This document shows, in pieces, positions 22,435 through 36,532 of a DNA stretch of 64,000 nucleotides (its first letter is position 1; each line of letters opens with the position of its first letter). The stretch is from Capniomyces stellatus (lineage: Eukaryota > Kickxellomycota > Harpellomycetes > Harpellales > Legeriomycetaceae). The notes under the pieces are model-generated. The model was not told the DNA's origin. It was given only the letters and a program-made list of their open reading frames with translations, and did not search any database. The stretch is taken from NCBI GenBank assembly GCA_001661515.1, contig LUVW01000002.1, positions 503,850 to 567,849 of the forward strand. Reading direction: 5' to 3'. The translations under genes were made by a program, and so were the position numbers.

Positions 22435-24982
22435 TTAGTATGTTCGTCTCTGTTGTCTATTTTTTCTTCTTTTCTTGTCTACCTTTATTTTTTTTAAAAA
22501 ATTGATATTCTCTTACTTGGCCTTCTACCTTGCTATTAATTATAATTGTTGTCTTTTGGATACTTTTTTTTTTTGGATACTTTTTTTTTATTTGTTTGTA
22601 ACTTTTAATGGTCATGTGGGTTCCGGTTCTACATTGTTCCTTTATCCAAGCATATTCCTGATATACCTGCTTATTGGTTTAGTTTCAAACACGCTTTAAG
22701 GGATATATTTCTGATGTCTTGTGTTTAGCGTATGCTTCACTTTTCTCTTTAAATATATATTTATTTTTATTAATAAAAAAAAAGTATCCATCAGTCTCAA
22801 CATTGATCGTCAAAACACTCACAGTTAGCCATTATATACGTTTTTGCAAGGTTTGGCTTTAACCAACTTGTACTTTGTTGTTGTAAGACCAAGATTTACA
22901 GTGTATAATGTCTCTGTCCCTTACTCTCACCTCCCACTTCTCACAAGCTTTCCCATCTGGTTGATATGAGAAATAGTAGTAAGAAAAGCGTATGTGTATT
23001 ACATTAGAGAGTTCTACATTTGATGATCGCCAGCTATGTGAATTGCTGGATTAAACCAATTCATTCTGATTTCTCTACAGCAAACGTATCAGTTGAATGG
23101 TTCGTTCATTGGTATGTTGAATTGGGTTGACTAGGATAGTGTAGGTTTTTGGTGGCTAAGGTGACTGATTGGTGTTTTTCATTTACTTTATTGTTATTTT
23201 GTCGTTTGAATGTAATGGGAAAACGATCGACATAGCCAATTGCTAGTAGTTTTAATGCAATATAAATTTATGTTGTCTTTTTGATGTTTACTTTTTTTTT
23301 TTACAGCGGATGTAATTAAAAGTTACTTGAAACGAAACGAGCATTGTAGCTAACAGCCAGAAATAACAAGCACATAAATTTACTATGTTTTATTTTAATT
23401 GAACAGTAGATTGTTTTTACCTAATTACCTTTTAGATTTGCAAAAGTAAATATAACAATAAAGAAACAAAAACATTGCCATAATAAGTGGGATAAAGGAA
23501 AGGAATGAAATCTGACCTTTAAATCTTGGTAATAAAAAAAAAAATTGAGGAGTAAATTAACAACACGTAATAAAGAAACCGCAATTCTGTTCAGTAATAA
23601 AAACCAATGACTTATTTTGCAACTAGAATAAAAAAAAGCTTTGTGATTTGTAAACCCCACCAATATCGATTATTTGACTTAGTTTAACGACCAAGGCCAA
23701 AGATCGCCTCCCTTTCCCCTTCCCTCCCCCCCCCCACCTTCTCTTTATCCTTCCTCCCCATTTCCTCCTTTCCTCCTTTCCCTAGTTTCCCTCGTTTTAT
23801 ATTTAGCCTAAAAATAAAGTGAACCTGCTTTTTTTTTTTTTATATTTCCATTGGAATCAACACAAAAGTAACAAATAATTATTAGTAGTAGAGTAATAAA
23901 TAGTAGAGTAATAAATAGTCGAATAATAAATAGTCGAATAAACACTAAACAGGTAAATAGGCAAATCCACACAAACGTTTGAGCACCAGGCAACAGCTCT
24001 AAAGAGGAAATATACTATGTACGAACGTTCAAAAAAAAACAATAATAATAATAATAATAATGAAAAAGCCACTATTTACTTTTTAATTTCTATGCGATTT
24101 TCCAAGGCTTTTGCCAAACAGTGCTTTGCGCATTTTAATCTGCCATTTTCCTACATTTTTTCATTTCTCCTGGAAAGTAGACTACCACACTATTACATAG
24201 TCATTTTGTCGAAAGCAAAGACTGCAATCATTTGTTTACATGCATATCACTATTATTACCATTCTATTTCGGAAAATGGGGTTGTTTTTAGCACTGTAAA
24301 CTTATTATTAAATAAAAAAAACATCAATATGAAATTAACGTAAACTCAGCTAATAACCGATTACTAATAGGTGGTAGGAATAATGGCAAAAAGTAGATGA
24401 TAGTGTTTAGGGCTTTACTTTGTAAAGCACAAATGATCCTCTTTTTTTTCCGCTACTTTTATTACTAGATAGATAAAATATCGTTGAGAATTAAAATCTA
24501 CTACTATTAGCACTGTTTTTTCTAGTAAAAAAAAACACTATTAAAACTTAGCTACAAGTTGCAACTTTAAAATAAAAAGAAATAAATAAATAATAGCTAG
24601 TTTTACTTGGTAATTATAATTAAAAAAAACAAAGTATATATATTTTTTCCACAATAATCTTATTTCCGGGCTTTAAATTCAGATTGCTTTTTCTTACTAA
24701 CATTCCAAACAAGTAAGTACATCCTACCATCCACAATTGAATTTAATAATCAAGTACATACCTCGAACTGAACATCTTCAGCTGCACCATTTTCTATCCT
24801 TGCAGCTAGACATTTTATCACAAAAGAATAAATAAATTAAACCCCAGCAAACTTGGAATCGCAGATTCGACTACTTTAAATCCAGTCAGTCCGAACCACT
24901 TTTTATATTGAAAACAGTACAATAAATATCTTTCCTTTTCTTTTACTCTATATAGACTCCCAACGCAGTCACACTATCAAAA
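22435..24982. other. Gene-poor spacer between RPAP2 and RAB11
   Basis: No gene is recognised. A C/T-only tract occupies about 23705-23790. An imperfect ~15-bp repeat of agtagagtaataaat lies near 23885-23945. An open frame at 24017-24343 with a poly-Asn run has no domain and is not called. The last 200 bases are presumably the RAB11 promoter. Confidence 0.4.
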
Positions 24983-26496
<1,514 letters not shown>

Positions 26497-26820
26497 ATCT
26501 TTGGCTTGTTTCACCAGTTTTTATTCCCCAATTAAAATATTATTCTTTTTATTCTTCTAATAATATATTCTATAGCGTATTAATATATCGTTACAATATG
26601 TCAAAAAATAAACAAATGCCAAAATAAAAGCAATTTAAACTCCATCAATGTTGTACTTGATTTACGCAACCATATATCGACCTGTGTTCTTTGGCTCTGC
26701 TTTATTGATGAACGTTGGTATATAGGGATAAGAGAATAGTATGAAAAGTGCGATGGGAAAGTGGGAAAATGGGAAAAGAAAAGAAAAAAAAAAAAGAAAA
26801 AAAAAGCGAGGCTATCGGAA
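26497..26820. other. Convergent 3' intergenic region of RAB11 and ALG11
   Basis: AT-rich 3' UTR sequence shared by two convergent genes, with an A/G-only tract at about 26765-26810. No gene. Confidence 0.6.
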
Positions 26821-29086
26821 CTACTCGTCCTTTTTAGCAATGATATGCGAAAGAATCGGGCCGATGGACTCTAAAAACGTCGATTCAAAGTTACCTACGG
26901 AAAATTTGCTAACTGCAGAGTTTCTTGCGTGTAGCTGGATTTGGCGCCGCAACTCTGAGCTGAGAGAAAGCACAGAGTTGAAAACCTCTGCAAAATCATC
27001 TGCAGTGGTCGCCAAAAATCCCACAGGAAACTCTAGGTCTACACCTTTCACGTTGTTTTTACTGCTTTTGTGATCTTCTAGCTTGGTCTGCAAAAGCTCT
27101 GGTAAGCTGCAAAGGTCTGCTGGCGAAATAGACGGAACAACAATGTCCATTTTAGGACCTGCAGAGTCGTGGGCAATTGGGATTGCACCAGCAGCCATGA
27201 ACTCGACAATATTGATGCCAAAGTGTTCGTCGCGCATGGTGTGCAGTCCAGCAGTAGCCACGTTCAGTTGCTCACAAACATACGAGTATGCCGCATTTAC
27301 AACAATCTCCACTTGGTCCTCTATCCCATAGCCCTTCACCAGCTCCTTCAGCTCATCAACTCGCCCCTTGTCGCTTGAATTCCTAGCTCCTCCAATCATC
27401 ACCAATTTTGCATACTCTGTTTCCTTGCTTTCTGCTGTTTTTTTCCACTTGGGGTACTTGTCTAAAAACTTTGAAAAGCTCTCGAGCTGCAAAGCGTGGT
27501 TTTTCTCTGGTCTAAACTGTGCTAGTGACACAATCTTCAGCTCTCTGCCTTCCAGCTGGTACTCCGATAACCGAACGGTGTCACATGGTGGATAAACAAT
27601 CTTGGTTGCCAAAGGCTTTTTAAATATCGACACTATGTGGTTGTGTGTCCATGTAGAATTTGTCATGATAATGTCCGCTGAGGAGCCGGCAAGCCCATAC
27701 ACGTACGCAAATATCATATAGTACCTAATACACACAATTGCATACATTTCATACACCCATAAATATACTTGCTTAACCTACATTATACACACGTATTGTT
27801 ATGAAGGCGTTATTAGTAGTGACATGCTTACACTGATTTTGCAAAAGATAAAACTGCACTGTTTGATATGGCATCGTCATTACAAACTCCAGACTCTCTT
27901 GATGCTACCACTGTCTGCATGTCCGAGCTATCCACACAAAAACAAAAACAAAAACAAAAACAAAAACGTTTAGTACCGAGTGCTATATACAGTTTATCGC
28001 TTGGAAGCTTTGTAGTAAATCAACTAGATTATCGATTAGCAGTGGTGTATTTGTAATATTTACCTAACTGTTGGGTAGTGGGTGTAAGAAGCAACAGGAA
28101 CCCCGGTGATGTATTTTGCAACTGGATAGGTAAAAGCATAGCCAACGGTATCTACATTTTCATAATCAATATGTTAATAGTGTTCCTCAGCTTGCCACCT
28201 TTTGCATTAATGTAGTTACAATTTGAAATTATAGGAATTAGGCTTGCCTATAAAAATATCTGGTATAAATTTGTTCAGAGCCTCGGCACACAAAAGAACC
28301 GAACCAACGCTTTGCAAAAGCAATCTCATTCTTGGATATTCTCTGTTGACCAGGTCCAGGTGCTCTAGTTCGACTATATGCAGCACTTCAGGTCGAATTT
28401 TAATCCCAAATTTCGCCTATTTCATAATCGACAAAACCGCAACACATTTTTGTTTTATTATGATTTGTTTTTTATGCTTTAAAATCAAAACCGCACACTT
28501 GGCTTGATTTAATATTTCTACTGAAAACCCAACTACCCGTGAATCAGCTTAATTTCAATACTATTTACCTCAACTTCATCAAGTACCGAGCCTTTGGTCT
28601 CTCCTGCGTCCAACGCAGTGTACACAACACAAATTGCGCTGCTATAGTTTTCCTGGAAGGCTTTAATCGCTGTCCACAAAACTCTCTCACCACCCCCACC
28701 AGCGGTCCTATCAAAACACAATTTTATTCATTATGCTTAGGGCCACAAAGCTACATAAATTTTGAATTCGCCCTCAATTAATTGCTCTGCGATTATACCC
28801 CAGTCTTGATGCCGTATATCCATATACTTTATTGCGTTGTATGTTCTATATAGTAATATATTATTAATGAATTTTCTTACGCATATGGATGAAAAAAGCC
28901 TACAAAAAAGGGCTTACTGCTGCCATTTACACACTTTGAATCGATTAGCAGCTTTGCTTTAAGAACAATTTGCTTTTTTTTCGACTCATCCACCTTGCTT
29001 TTCAAGTATAGGCTGATGAACAGCATAAAAATGGCAACCGCTACAAATGCTGTCAGCACATTCAGTACAAACTCGACGTTGACCAT
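26821..29086 (-). CDS. ALG11: GDP-Man:Man3GlcNAc2-PP-dolichol alpha-1,2-mannosyltransferase Alg11
   Basis: Six exons in phase on the minus strand: 29086-28881, 28707-28569, 28416-28248, 28151-28064, 27927-27832, 27724-26821; 533 residues (yeast 548, human 492). An N-terminal membrane anchor ([20 protein letters not shown]) precedes [17 protein letters not shown]. Later signatures are [41 protein letters not shown] and the GT4 nucleotide-sugar motif [20 protein letters not shown]. The enzyme adds the fourth and fifth mannoses of the N-glycan precursor on the cytosolic face of the ER. The intron after exon 3 (28247-28152) has a GC donor; using it restores PDIFIDTVGYAF. The intron before exon 5 has a (caaaaa)n tract on the plus strand that supplies the pyrimidine run before the acceptor. 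Confidence 0.95.
27934..27966 (+). repeat. (acaaaa) hexamer repeat in an ALG11 intron
   Basis: About five copies. On the ALG11 (minus) strand it reads as gtttttgttttt and lies just upstream of the exon 5 acceptor at 27928-27929, so it doubles as the polypyrimidine tract. Confidence 0.8.
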
Positions 29087-29855
29087 TTTGTTTTATTGTT
29101 AAATCTTATCCCTATCGTAGGTGATGTTAATGTATATTATGGATCTCTCTTTTGTTTGCTCGTTTATTTCGTGACAAGAGATTTTTGTATCGAGAACCAT
29201 ACTAAGCCTTTCTGTTTTTACTTTTGGTTCAGTTAAAGTTATTTTCAGCTTGGTTATTTCATAGTACACACAAGCAACCAAGCCAAAGTTCGCGGAACTG
29301 CATTCTGTAATTGAATTATTTTAGTCACTTTAAACCAATGGTCGTCGTTTGAAAAAAAAAATCAAACTTGCTGGCCTTTTTGTTTTTTTTATTATTGAAA
29401 TTTAAACTTGTTGGCTTTTAGGCTTGATCCTTGAATGAAATGGATGTTTGAAATTAATTTTTCTCGATTTATTTTTGTGAAAGATCAAATGGTAAATTCG
29501 ATTTAAAAATCAAATTAACAGAGTTGCCGGTTTAAATTATTTATACGCAACTTTAAAAAAGACAAACGAAATGAATCAGAATAAAGGTAACTATACCTTT
29601 AACTAAATAGAATAACACAGGGGTTTATGTTTATGGCTTAGTTTGGAAAATTATATCATTAGCTCGATGCGAATTCTTGTTTTTCGTGATTGCTTGTTTA
29701 AATTAGCAAGAATAAAAAACAAAAAATCAAGCAAAATGAGGAAAAGAATGAAAAAGAATATTTAGCTGCTCGACTTTATGTTACAGTTGACCCATTTTAA
29801 TTAAGTGTAGCAAAAAATTAAAATTATAGGTAAAATAAATGCAAGCAAGAAAAAG
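29087..29855. other. Divergent promoter region of ALG11 and RRP8
   Basis: No domain-bearing frame was found. Short frames at 29099-29281 are not supported. An ATG at 29571 followed by a good donor (AAAG|GTAACT) was considered as an upstream RRP8 exon, but its phase does not join the next exon. Confidence 0.5.
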
Positions 29856-31381
29856 ATGGAAAGGCTTCGGCAGGTAAAACTCAACCCAGTTTAAAATAGC
29901 TTTAATTGTCAAATTCTCCGAACTGGCGCCCAAACTAACACACAAGAGCGATTAATTTACATAGCTTTTGAAGGAAAAGACTGAAAACAAAGAGGGCGTA
30001 GAGTCTGGAACCGAAAACAAGCCGCTCGTAACATCGAACAACAGCCATACAATCGATTCCAGCAGAGACAAAAAAAGAAAGAGGAATATGGACAATTCGG
30101 AAACCGAGACCAGGAACAAATCAAGCAAAACTGATATCAGTACTGCCAAGCCGGCTGAAACGACTAGCAAGCTCCAACAAAAGATGAAGGATCAATTAGT
30201 AGGAGCAAGATTCAGGTGGATCAATGAAAAATTGTATACGAGTCCCGGTAATGATGCATTCGAATTGATGAAAAAGGATCCTACAATCTTTGATGAAGTA
30301 AGACAGCCCTATATTACAAAGTTGGTGCAATTGGATTCATTTTTTGCACTGACTAAAGTACCACCTTATTGATGATAAAATGCGCTTGCGTGCAAAAAAA
30401 AAAAAAGACAACTGAATTTTACTAACAACGCCTCTTCTATACAGTACCACAAAGGATTCGCACTTCAAGTCAAGTCATGGCCAGTAAACCCTGTTAGCAC
30501 AATAATAGAAATTATTAAAAAAAAAAAGAAAGGCGCTATAGTAGCTGATTTGGGTTGTGGAGATGCAAAGATAGCATACAATTTAAACAAATCATACAAG
30601 ATACACTCGTTTGATCTAGTTGCTGCAAATGAGTTTATTACTGCGTGCGATATCAGCAATGTAATAATTTAGTAGCATCAAGACATAATTCTTGATTACC
30701 AGTTATTTCTCTATATTGTATTGTTAAAGGTTGGTTTTATTGGCATTGGTTTGTGGCTGGCAACTGAATCAACTGAAAGAAAGATATTTATTTTATACGA
30801 TTTGACGTCTTTTTTTTTAGGTTCCATTAGACAGTGGTACTGTAGACGTTGCTGTGTTCTGTTTGGCACTCATGGGAGTTAACTGGGTAGATTTTATAGA
30901 GGAATCGTGCCGATTGCTGAAAACAGGGTAGGGCTTGCATTTCCTTTTTTTTTCCAAGTAGTCGCAATAAAATACGCAACATAATAGTAGAATAAAATTA
31001 GCTACCCTCCTCATTGCTTAATACATTTTGTTTAACAAAACCTTCTTGCTACTGTTTGTGACTAGAGGTGAGCTTATTATTGCAGAGGTTGTTAGCCGGC
31101 TGGTTGACCAGAAGGAGTTTATAAAGACACTTTGCAAACGAGGATTGAAGTTGGTTAAAAAGGTAAATATTTGGCATGAATTATATAAACCCTTTTCACC
31201 GAGTAAGATGCTTATTGCGCGTGATTTTTATATGTACTTGTCTGTTTAGGAGGATTACAACAAGATGTTTGTGCTTTTTACCTTTAAAAAAGTGTCAGAA
31301 GTTCCCCATATCAAGCTTGGAAAGGCAGAAGGCGATAAAGTATCAGCACTATTAAAACCATGTATATACAAAAGAAGATAG
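29856..31381 (+). CDS. RRP8: 25S rRNA m1A methyltransferase Rrp8
   Basis: Six exons in phase: 29856-29873, 29965-30297, 30445-30660, 30821-30927, 31066-31162, 31250-31381; 300 residues. After a basic, low-complexity N-terminus comes [16 protein letters not shown], then [17 protein letters not shown], the SAM-binding motif [33 protein letters not shown] and [13 protein letters not shown]. This matches Rrp8, the nucleolar enzyme that makes m1A645 in 25S rRNA (yeast numbering). The first exon (MERLRQ, six codons) is the least certain. It is the only nearby ATG that joins exon 2 in phase, but an out-of-frame ATG sits 16 bases upstream at 29840. Shorter than yeast Rrp8 (392), mostly at the N-terminus. 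Confidence 0.92.
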
Positions 31382-32040
31382 TTTTGATTTATCTTTTCCC
31401 TTATTTTTTTTCTCACCCGTTTTGCTTAGAAACCCCCGCTACTGTTTATCCACTAGCTAGAGTATTGTTTGGTTGATTTAGATTAATATACTATTCAGAT
31501 AACGATTTCATTCCAAAAATTATCTTTGTTTTAAGATCTGTAACCCGATTTTATGGGAAGCAAGAGTGGGATACCTCTGTCGATCTGGTTTACCAGACAT
31601 CTATCGACTTTTGCTCAAAGTATCAGCATGTTTGACTTTATGAAAACACTACAAATTCTTGTGTGATTTAGAGAGCCAGCCCAATACCGCATTTGAAGTG
31701 TTTTTTTTATTTGACAAATTTACTTGACTCCAACCATTTTGGTTTCACATTCAAAAAAAAAACTGTAATACGACTATTATTTTTAGAAAAAGATAGTCAC
31801 ACTAAATTGATCCAATTGAAGGTCAAAACCAACTTTGATCACTAAAACTTGTTAGTTTTACTTTTTTCCAAGTAAATTTGGTACTGTTTTCAATCAAAAA
31901 GAGTAAAAATAATAATAATAAAAAAGAAAAAAGTGAGAATATTTGCTGTTAACTAGTTCAACTCGATAAAACACATTCAACTATTCTTTGCTTTTATAAA
32001 AGAAAGGAAAAGAAAAGTTTACCAATATATTAGCTCAAAC
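31382..32040. other. Intergenic between RRP8 and the GNAT gene
   Basis: AT-rich, no coding signal recognised; it contains the RRP8 3' UTR and the promoter of the next gene. Confidence 0.5.
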
Positions 32041-32707
32041 ATGAACGCAGCAATGGAGTATCGGGATCCAGAGAACAATTTGACTATCAAAATAGCCAAA
32101 ACCAAGGACGAAATCAACGAGTTGCACAGCATAAGAATCAAGGTGTTTGTTGAAGAACAAGGCTTTGAAGTTGCCTCGGAATTTGACGAGTAAGATTAGC
32201 TATTAGAATTTGTTTGAATAATCTACAAAAAAGAAAACATAAGCTCATACTTGTCGAACTGGAAAGTTTACCTAAAAATATCTTACCGAGCACATAAACT
32301 AAACACCGGATATTCTAAATAGAGTGGATAAAATAGCAGTCCATCTGATCGCATATGTTAATAACCCAGATAGTGGTAGTGATAACGGAAAGAAGGCGCT
32401 AATTCCCGCTGGCACATTAAGGTTTATGGTGAAGGAGCCTGGGGTTATCAAGATTTCCCGAGTTGCTGTTTCAAAAAATGTCAGAGGTTTGGGGCTGGGC
32501 AAAAAGCTGATGGCGTTTGCAGAGATGCTTGTTTGTACGCTGCCAGAGTACAAGGATATAAACGAGATCATGTTAGGCTCGCAGTACGACAGTCGAGGCT
32601 TTTATCTAAACATTGGGTACTCGATCATTGGCGATATCTATTTGGAAGAGGAGGCACCACATGTTATTGTGGTTAAGAAACGAGCCGATTTTAGCAGCAC
32701 AGTTTAG
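32041..32707 (+). CDS. GNAT-family N-acetyltransferase
   Basis: Two exons, 32041-32189 and 32323-32707, in phase; 177 residues. The N-terminal half has IRIKVFVEEQGFE and FDEVDKIAVHLIAY, and the acetyl-CoA-binding motif A reads ISRVAVSKNVRGLGLGKKLM (R/Q-x-x-G-x-G/A type), followed by LGSQYDSRGFYLNIGY. This organisation is that of small YjcF/ElaA-like acetyltransferases of unknown substrate. No signal peptide or membrane segment. The acceptor substrate cannot be told from sequence. Confidence 0.88.
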
Positions 32708-33101
32708 GTAGCTCTTTACTTTTTACTCCTTTTTTTCTTTCTCTTCTTTTATTTTCTTTCTCTTTTTTTATTAGCTTGGATCTTGGCTGGGCAAAAGATG
32801 GACAAATAAAACACGAATAAACAAGCTGTATCCTGCTAATTGAAATTGTACGAATGCATGCACTTGTTTAAACAAATATTTTGCTTGAAAGTTTCACAAA
32901 GACTCGAAAACTATAATTGAGAAACAAGTCCAACTCTAATTAAAGGGAAAAGAAAGAGGAAAGGAACAAATAAATAAAGATTAAAAAGTTAAATAGTAAA
33001 AAGCAGCATAGGCAGTTTAGAATAAAATTAAAGATAGAAAAGAATTAAATATTAATCACTAAACAAGCTAGGCTTTAGCTGGAGTTGAATGCGGAAGTTT
33101 C
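32708..33101. other. Convergent 3' intergenic region
   Basis: Lies between the GNAT gene and the convergent BAR-SH3 gene. It is T-rich then A-rich, consistent with two 3' UTRs. No gene. Confidence 0.6.
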
Positions 33102-35359
33102 TCAAACCAATTTGACATAACTTCCAGGGAACTGGCCTACTTTTCCATTTATGCGACCAGTCCACCAGTCGTTAACCTCGGCTGTTCGCGTTATGATCTC
33201 TATTCGATCGTTAGCTTTGATATCCAAGTCGCCATCCTGCTGAGCAGCAAAGTCGTAGAGAGCCACGGCATACACAACCTCAGGCTGTCTTGACGGTGGA
33301 GGGGGACTAGGTTTGTAAACATTGGCTGAGGGAGGAGTGCCAGAAAAAGGATTGTACGAGTTGCTGGTACTTGCTACAGATTGCGAGTATATGTTCTGCG
33401 CAGAGTTGTTTACCGAATGCGAAACAGCGCTGTTTACTGACTGCGAAACTTTGCTGTCCAAATATTTGGTTGCAGAGTTGCTGTACCCCGAGTTGGAAAA
33501 TTTGGGCAGGCTGCTGTTTACTCCTTGGGAAATCTTTCCTTGAGCATAATTGGTTGCAGGTTTAGCAAAACCCGGTACTGCCTGGCTAGAACTCTGTTGG
33601 CTGTGCATATAGGGACTGGTATTCTCTGAATACGATGGTGGGCTTTCTGTAAGGTTGTTGGCATAAGAGGACATTTTAGGTTTTGTTCTCATGGATGGCT
33701 TCGGAGGAGGCGCTTTATCTTTTTTAAATGGCTTGATCATCCTTTTCGCAAAATCATCCCTGTTAGGATCGTAGGCTAAACATGAAAAAAAAAAAAGATG
33801 TTGTTATAGATGGAGCGACAGGCCTGCGCAGAGCTTATAGATAAATAAATTCATGTAGGTGGTTGATGAAGAAAATATAGTAAAATAGAGCTTGGCTGCA
33901 CTTACGACCAGTTTCCATATGTCCATTTCCCCATAGGTCTATTTCATCAAGTAGCCGTTGAGCTGTGGTCCAGGCTTTTTTCCAGTCGGTTTCAGCATCC
34001 GAGTCCAGGTCTATAACACTGGAGTTGTTGGCAGCTGATAGCAAAACGTTGAATGTGCTAATATATACAACTTGCTGTGTTTTGACCATCTTTTCGTTCA
34101 GTATCTTCAGGAACTCGTCATGGAAACCCAAGAACTCTCTGATGTCTGCCTTGATTATATCATTGTAGTACTTGTACTGTCTACTAGCTTCTTGGAATTG
34201 CTCGTTAGCCTATTGTTTGTTTATAAGCCAAGCAGATCGAATTGTTTTAAAAATAAAGACAAAGTCAGAAACAAAGCATGTGCACCAGTAGCTTTAGCCC
34301 AGCTCTCTGCTTTATTAATATGAAAAATTAAAATGCATCCATAGTATCTTACTTTGTGGAAAGCTTGTTCGTCGGGCAGACTTCTTCCTCCAGGCTGGTT
34401 ACCCTTTTCTTCGTATTTCAGATATGTTGCCCTGTGCCTATCATAATCCAACAGCTTATTGTCTCGCTTATGTATAACAGCCGTGATGACTTTTATTATG
34501 TTTATAAATTCTGTCAAAGGGTGTATAACACCATTCTGGAACTCTTCCATGCACGTGTTTATCTTTACTGATAGTTCGTCCAATTGCTCTTTAAACACCT
34601 GCGATGAATTCGAATACTCCATTGCCAAACTATCGGCTCTCTCTGAGCTTTGGTCTTTATTTATAGCGCAGTCATCGGGGATAGGCTGCAGCGTATCAAT
34701 AAGCACATTGACAAAGTTGGTTTGGTACGTCAGCATCCCTGTTGATTGTTCCAATAGGCAAAACATTAGTAAGTAGATTGTTCAATGTTATGTTTTAGCC
34801 TTATTCATTAGTCTTGACAGATAAGTTATGGTAGTTTATAAACTAGTGTTATCCGTACCTTTGATACCATCGTGGAAAGTCGAAGTCTTTTTAAATAGTT
34901 CCTTCATCGTCTTGTCCATTGCTTTTATCTCAGTTTTCAAGTGCTCGGTCTCTGTGTCTATAGTAACTATTATATCAGATCAAAGGGAATTTCAGTTAGA
35001 TTAGGTTTTCCTGAAGACACAAACCAATTCCAAATATACAGTATGTGGGGAGGAGGGGTGGAAAAGCAACACATTTGTTCTTAATATCCAAACAGATTTA
35101 ACCGATAAAATACAAAACCCAAAACCAAAATACCTCCAGATTTAGAGAAACTAGATGAAATCTGAGTTGGGAGCCTCGAAATCGCCTTTTTAAATCCTCT
35201 CCTACATAAACAGATATCAAGTAACTGTTAATCAATCCTTTATGCCTTCATTTTTCGGATTTTAGACAAATTGTGAATTACAGTATGGGAAATTGATTTA
35301 TTGTCTTTTTTTTGGTATGCAATTTCAAACAAGATTAAAAGTGGTACTTACCAGCTCAT
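33102..35359 (-). CDS. RVS167: BAR-SH3 protein of the Rvs167/Hob1 (amphiphysin/BIN1) family
   Basis: Six exons in phase: 35359-35352, 35201-35134, 34957-34859, 34738-34353, 34209-33906, 33775-33102; 512 residues. Exon 1 is only eight bases (ATG AGC TG); joined to exon 2 it gives MSWRGFKKAISRLPTQ, the conserved start of this family and amphipathic helix 0. Exons 2-5 encode the BAR domain (FKKTSTFHDGIKGMLTYQ, DYDRHRATYLKYEEK, then ASRQYKYYNDIIKADI). A Ser/Tyr/Asn-rich linker with PPPKPS and PPPPSRQP follows, and a C-terminal SH3 domain (AVALYDFAAQQDGDLDI, NDWWTGRINGKVGQFPGSYV). These proteins curve membrane and link to actin during endocytosis. Length is close to yeast Rvs167 (482). Confidence 0.94.
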
Positions 35360-36532
35360 TTTTAATTATTTTGAGTATAAGAGTGTCGAGGAGAAATAAG
35401 AAGAAATTAAACTGGTATTGTTCGATTTATTTTTAGATTGTGTTGAAGATTGAACAAGATTTTATTTGTGGTATTTTCCTCTGTTTTCCTTTTCTGATGT
35501 TGGATGATTTGTGGTTACGCGCTATTGGATTGTTTGTGAAATAGGATCGTATGTTTGTATTTAAATTGGAGCAAGGTGAAAGTAGTAAAAGTGTGTTAAA
35601 TATCGGGAATATATTGTTTAACTCCTGTTAGGTAGACCTTCGTATATTCGATATTTCGGACTTGGTTTTGTTATTGTTGAAATTTGAATTTGTGTTTAAT
35701 TTAATTTTGTTTTTGTTTTATTTTGTTTTATTTTGTTTGGCTTCAAACTTTAGCCCATTTTTTTTTCTTGGCCATTTGATTATTTGCAATAAATTGGTTT
35801 TAAAATTAGGCGATATGGTGTTATTCAATTTCAAAAGGTTAATTGTTGCTCTTGTTTCAGAAATCACTCGAGAACTTGTTGCCTTTTTAGGCTTTAGGCT
35901 TTTTGATGTGGGACTGCAAAAATAAACACAAAGTGTATTGTTGTGTTGAGTGAAGAATGATGGATTGCCGAAGCCAAAAAAAAGAATAAAAAATAAACAA
36001 ACATTGGTAATAAAAAAAAGTTTCGAGGGTAAAAGAAGAGGAAAACTTGCATTGATTAAAGTGACATTTTATGAGTAGTAATATAGTGCTGCCATGATTG
36101 TATCAGTGCTAGCATGATGCACCCATAAGGAAAATGAGTGCAGAATTGTTGTGAGTGTAGTGATGGTGGTTGCAGACAAACGCCCAATGGTGCCGGCACA
36201 GCATATTTTTGTATTTGCAAGAGCTCTATGGTGCTTGGTGGCGTTTTAATATAGTTTCCTGGACACTTTTTGGTAACGTAATTTTGTTCTGGGTTGTTGA
36301 TGGCAAAAACATAAAAGTAGCATGATTATATGGATAAGCGAGTGAAAAGTCCAATTCTTTATTTTAAGAAATAAAATAAAATAAAATAAAAACGAGTTTG
36401 TGAGTGTATATATACAAATGGAGCCCAGTCATTATTGAAACCCCCCCCCCTTTCTTATTTTCGAGAAGAGAAAAGGAAAAGGCCAAGTTGAGAGGTGTAG
36501 GAGGAGGAATTGTAATCTAAGTTTTTGGTTAG
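35360..36532. other. Intergenic; promoter of the BAR-SH3 gene and 3' side of the next minus gene
   Basis: A hydrophobic T-rich open frame (35662-35925) lacks an ATG start and is not called. An (aaaat) microsatellite sits at about 36369-36390 and a C9-10 run at about 36439. No other gene was seen. Confidence 0.45.

Noticed and set aside
24017..24343. 108-codon plus-strand frame with poly-Asn
   Set aside because: No domain, AT-driven composition and no splice or promoter support.
28530..28568. Read-through of ALG11 exon 2 ([11 protein letters not shown])
   Set aside because: It looks plausible against the family, but exon 3 supplies the true equivalent (AKFGIKI) in phase, and the read-through ends in a stop.
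29571..29586. ATG exon upstream of RRP8 (ATGAATCAGAATAAAG)
   Set aside because: Its one-base overhang joins exon 2 into an immediate stop; the 29856 exon joins in phase.
35662..35925. Plus-strand hydrophobic frame
   Set aside because: Starts at TTG in T-rich DNA; Phe/Leu composition is typical of random frames here.
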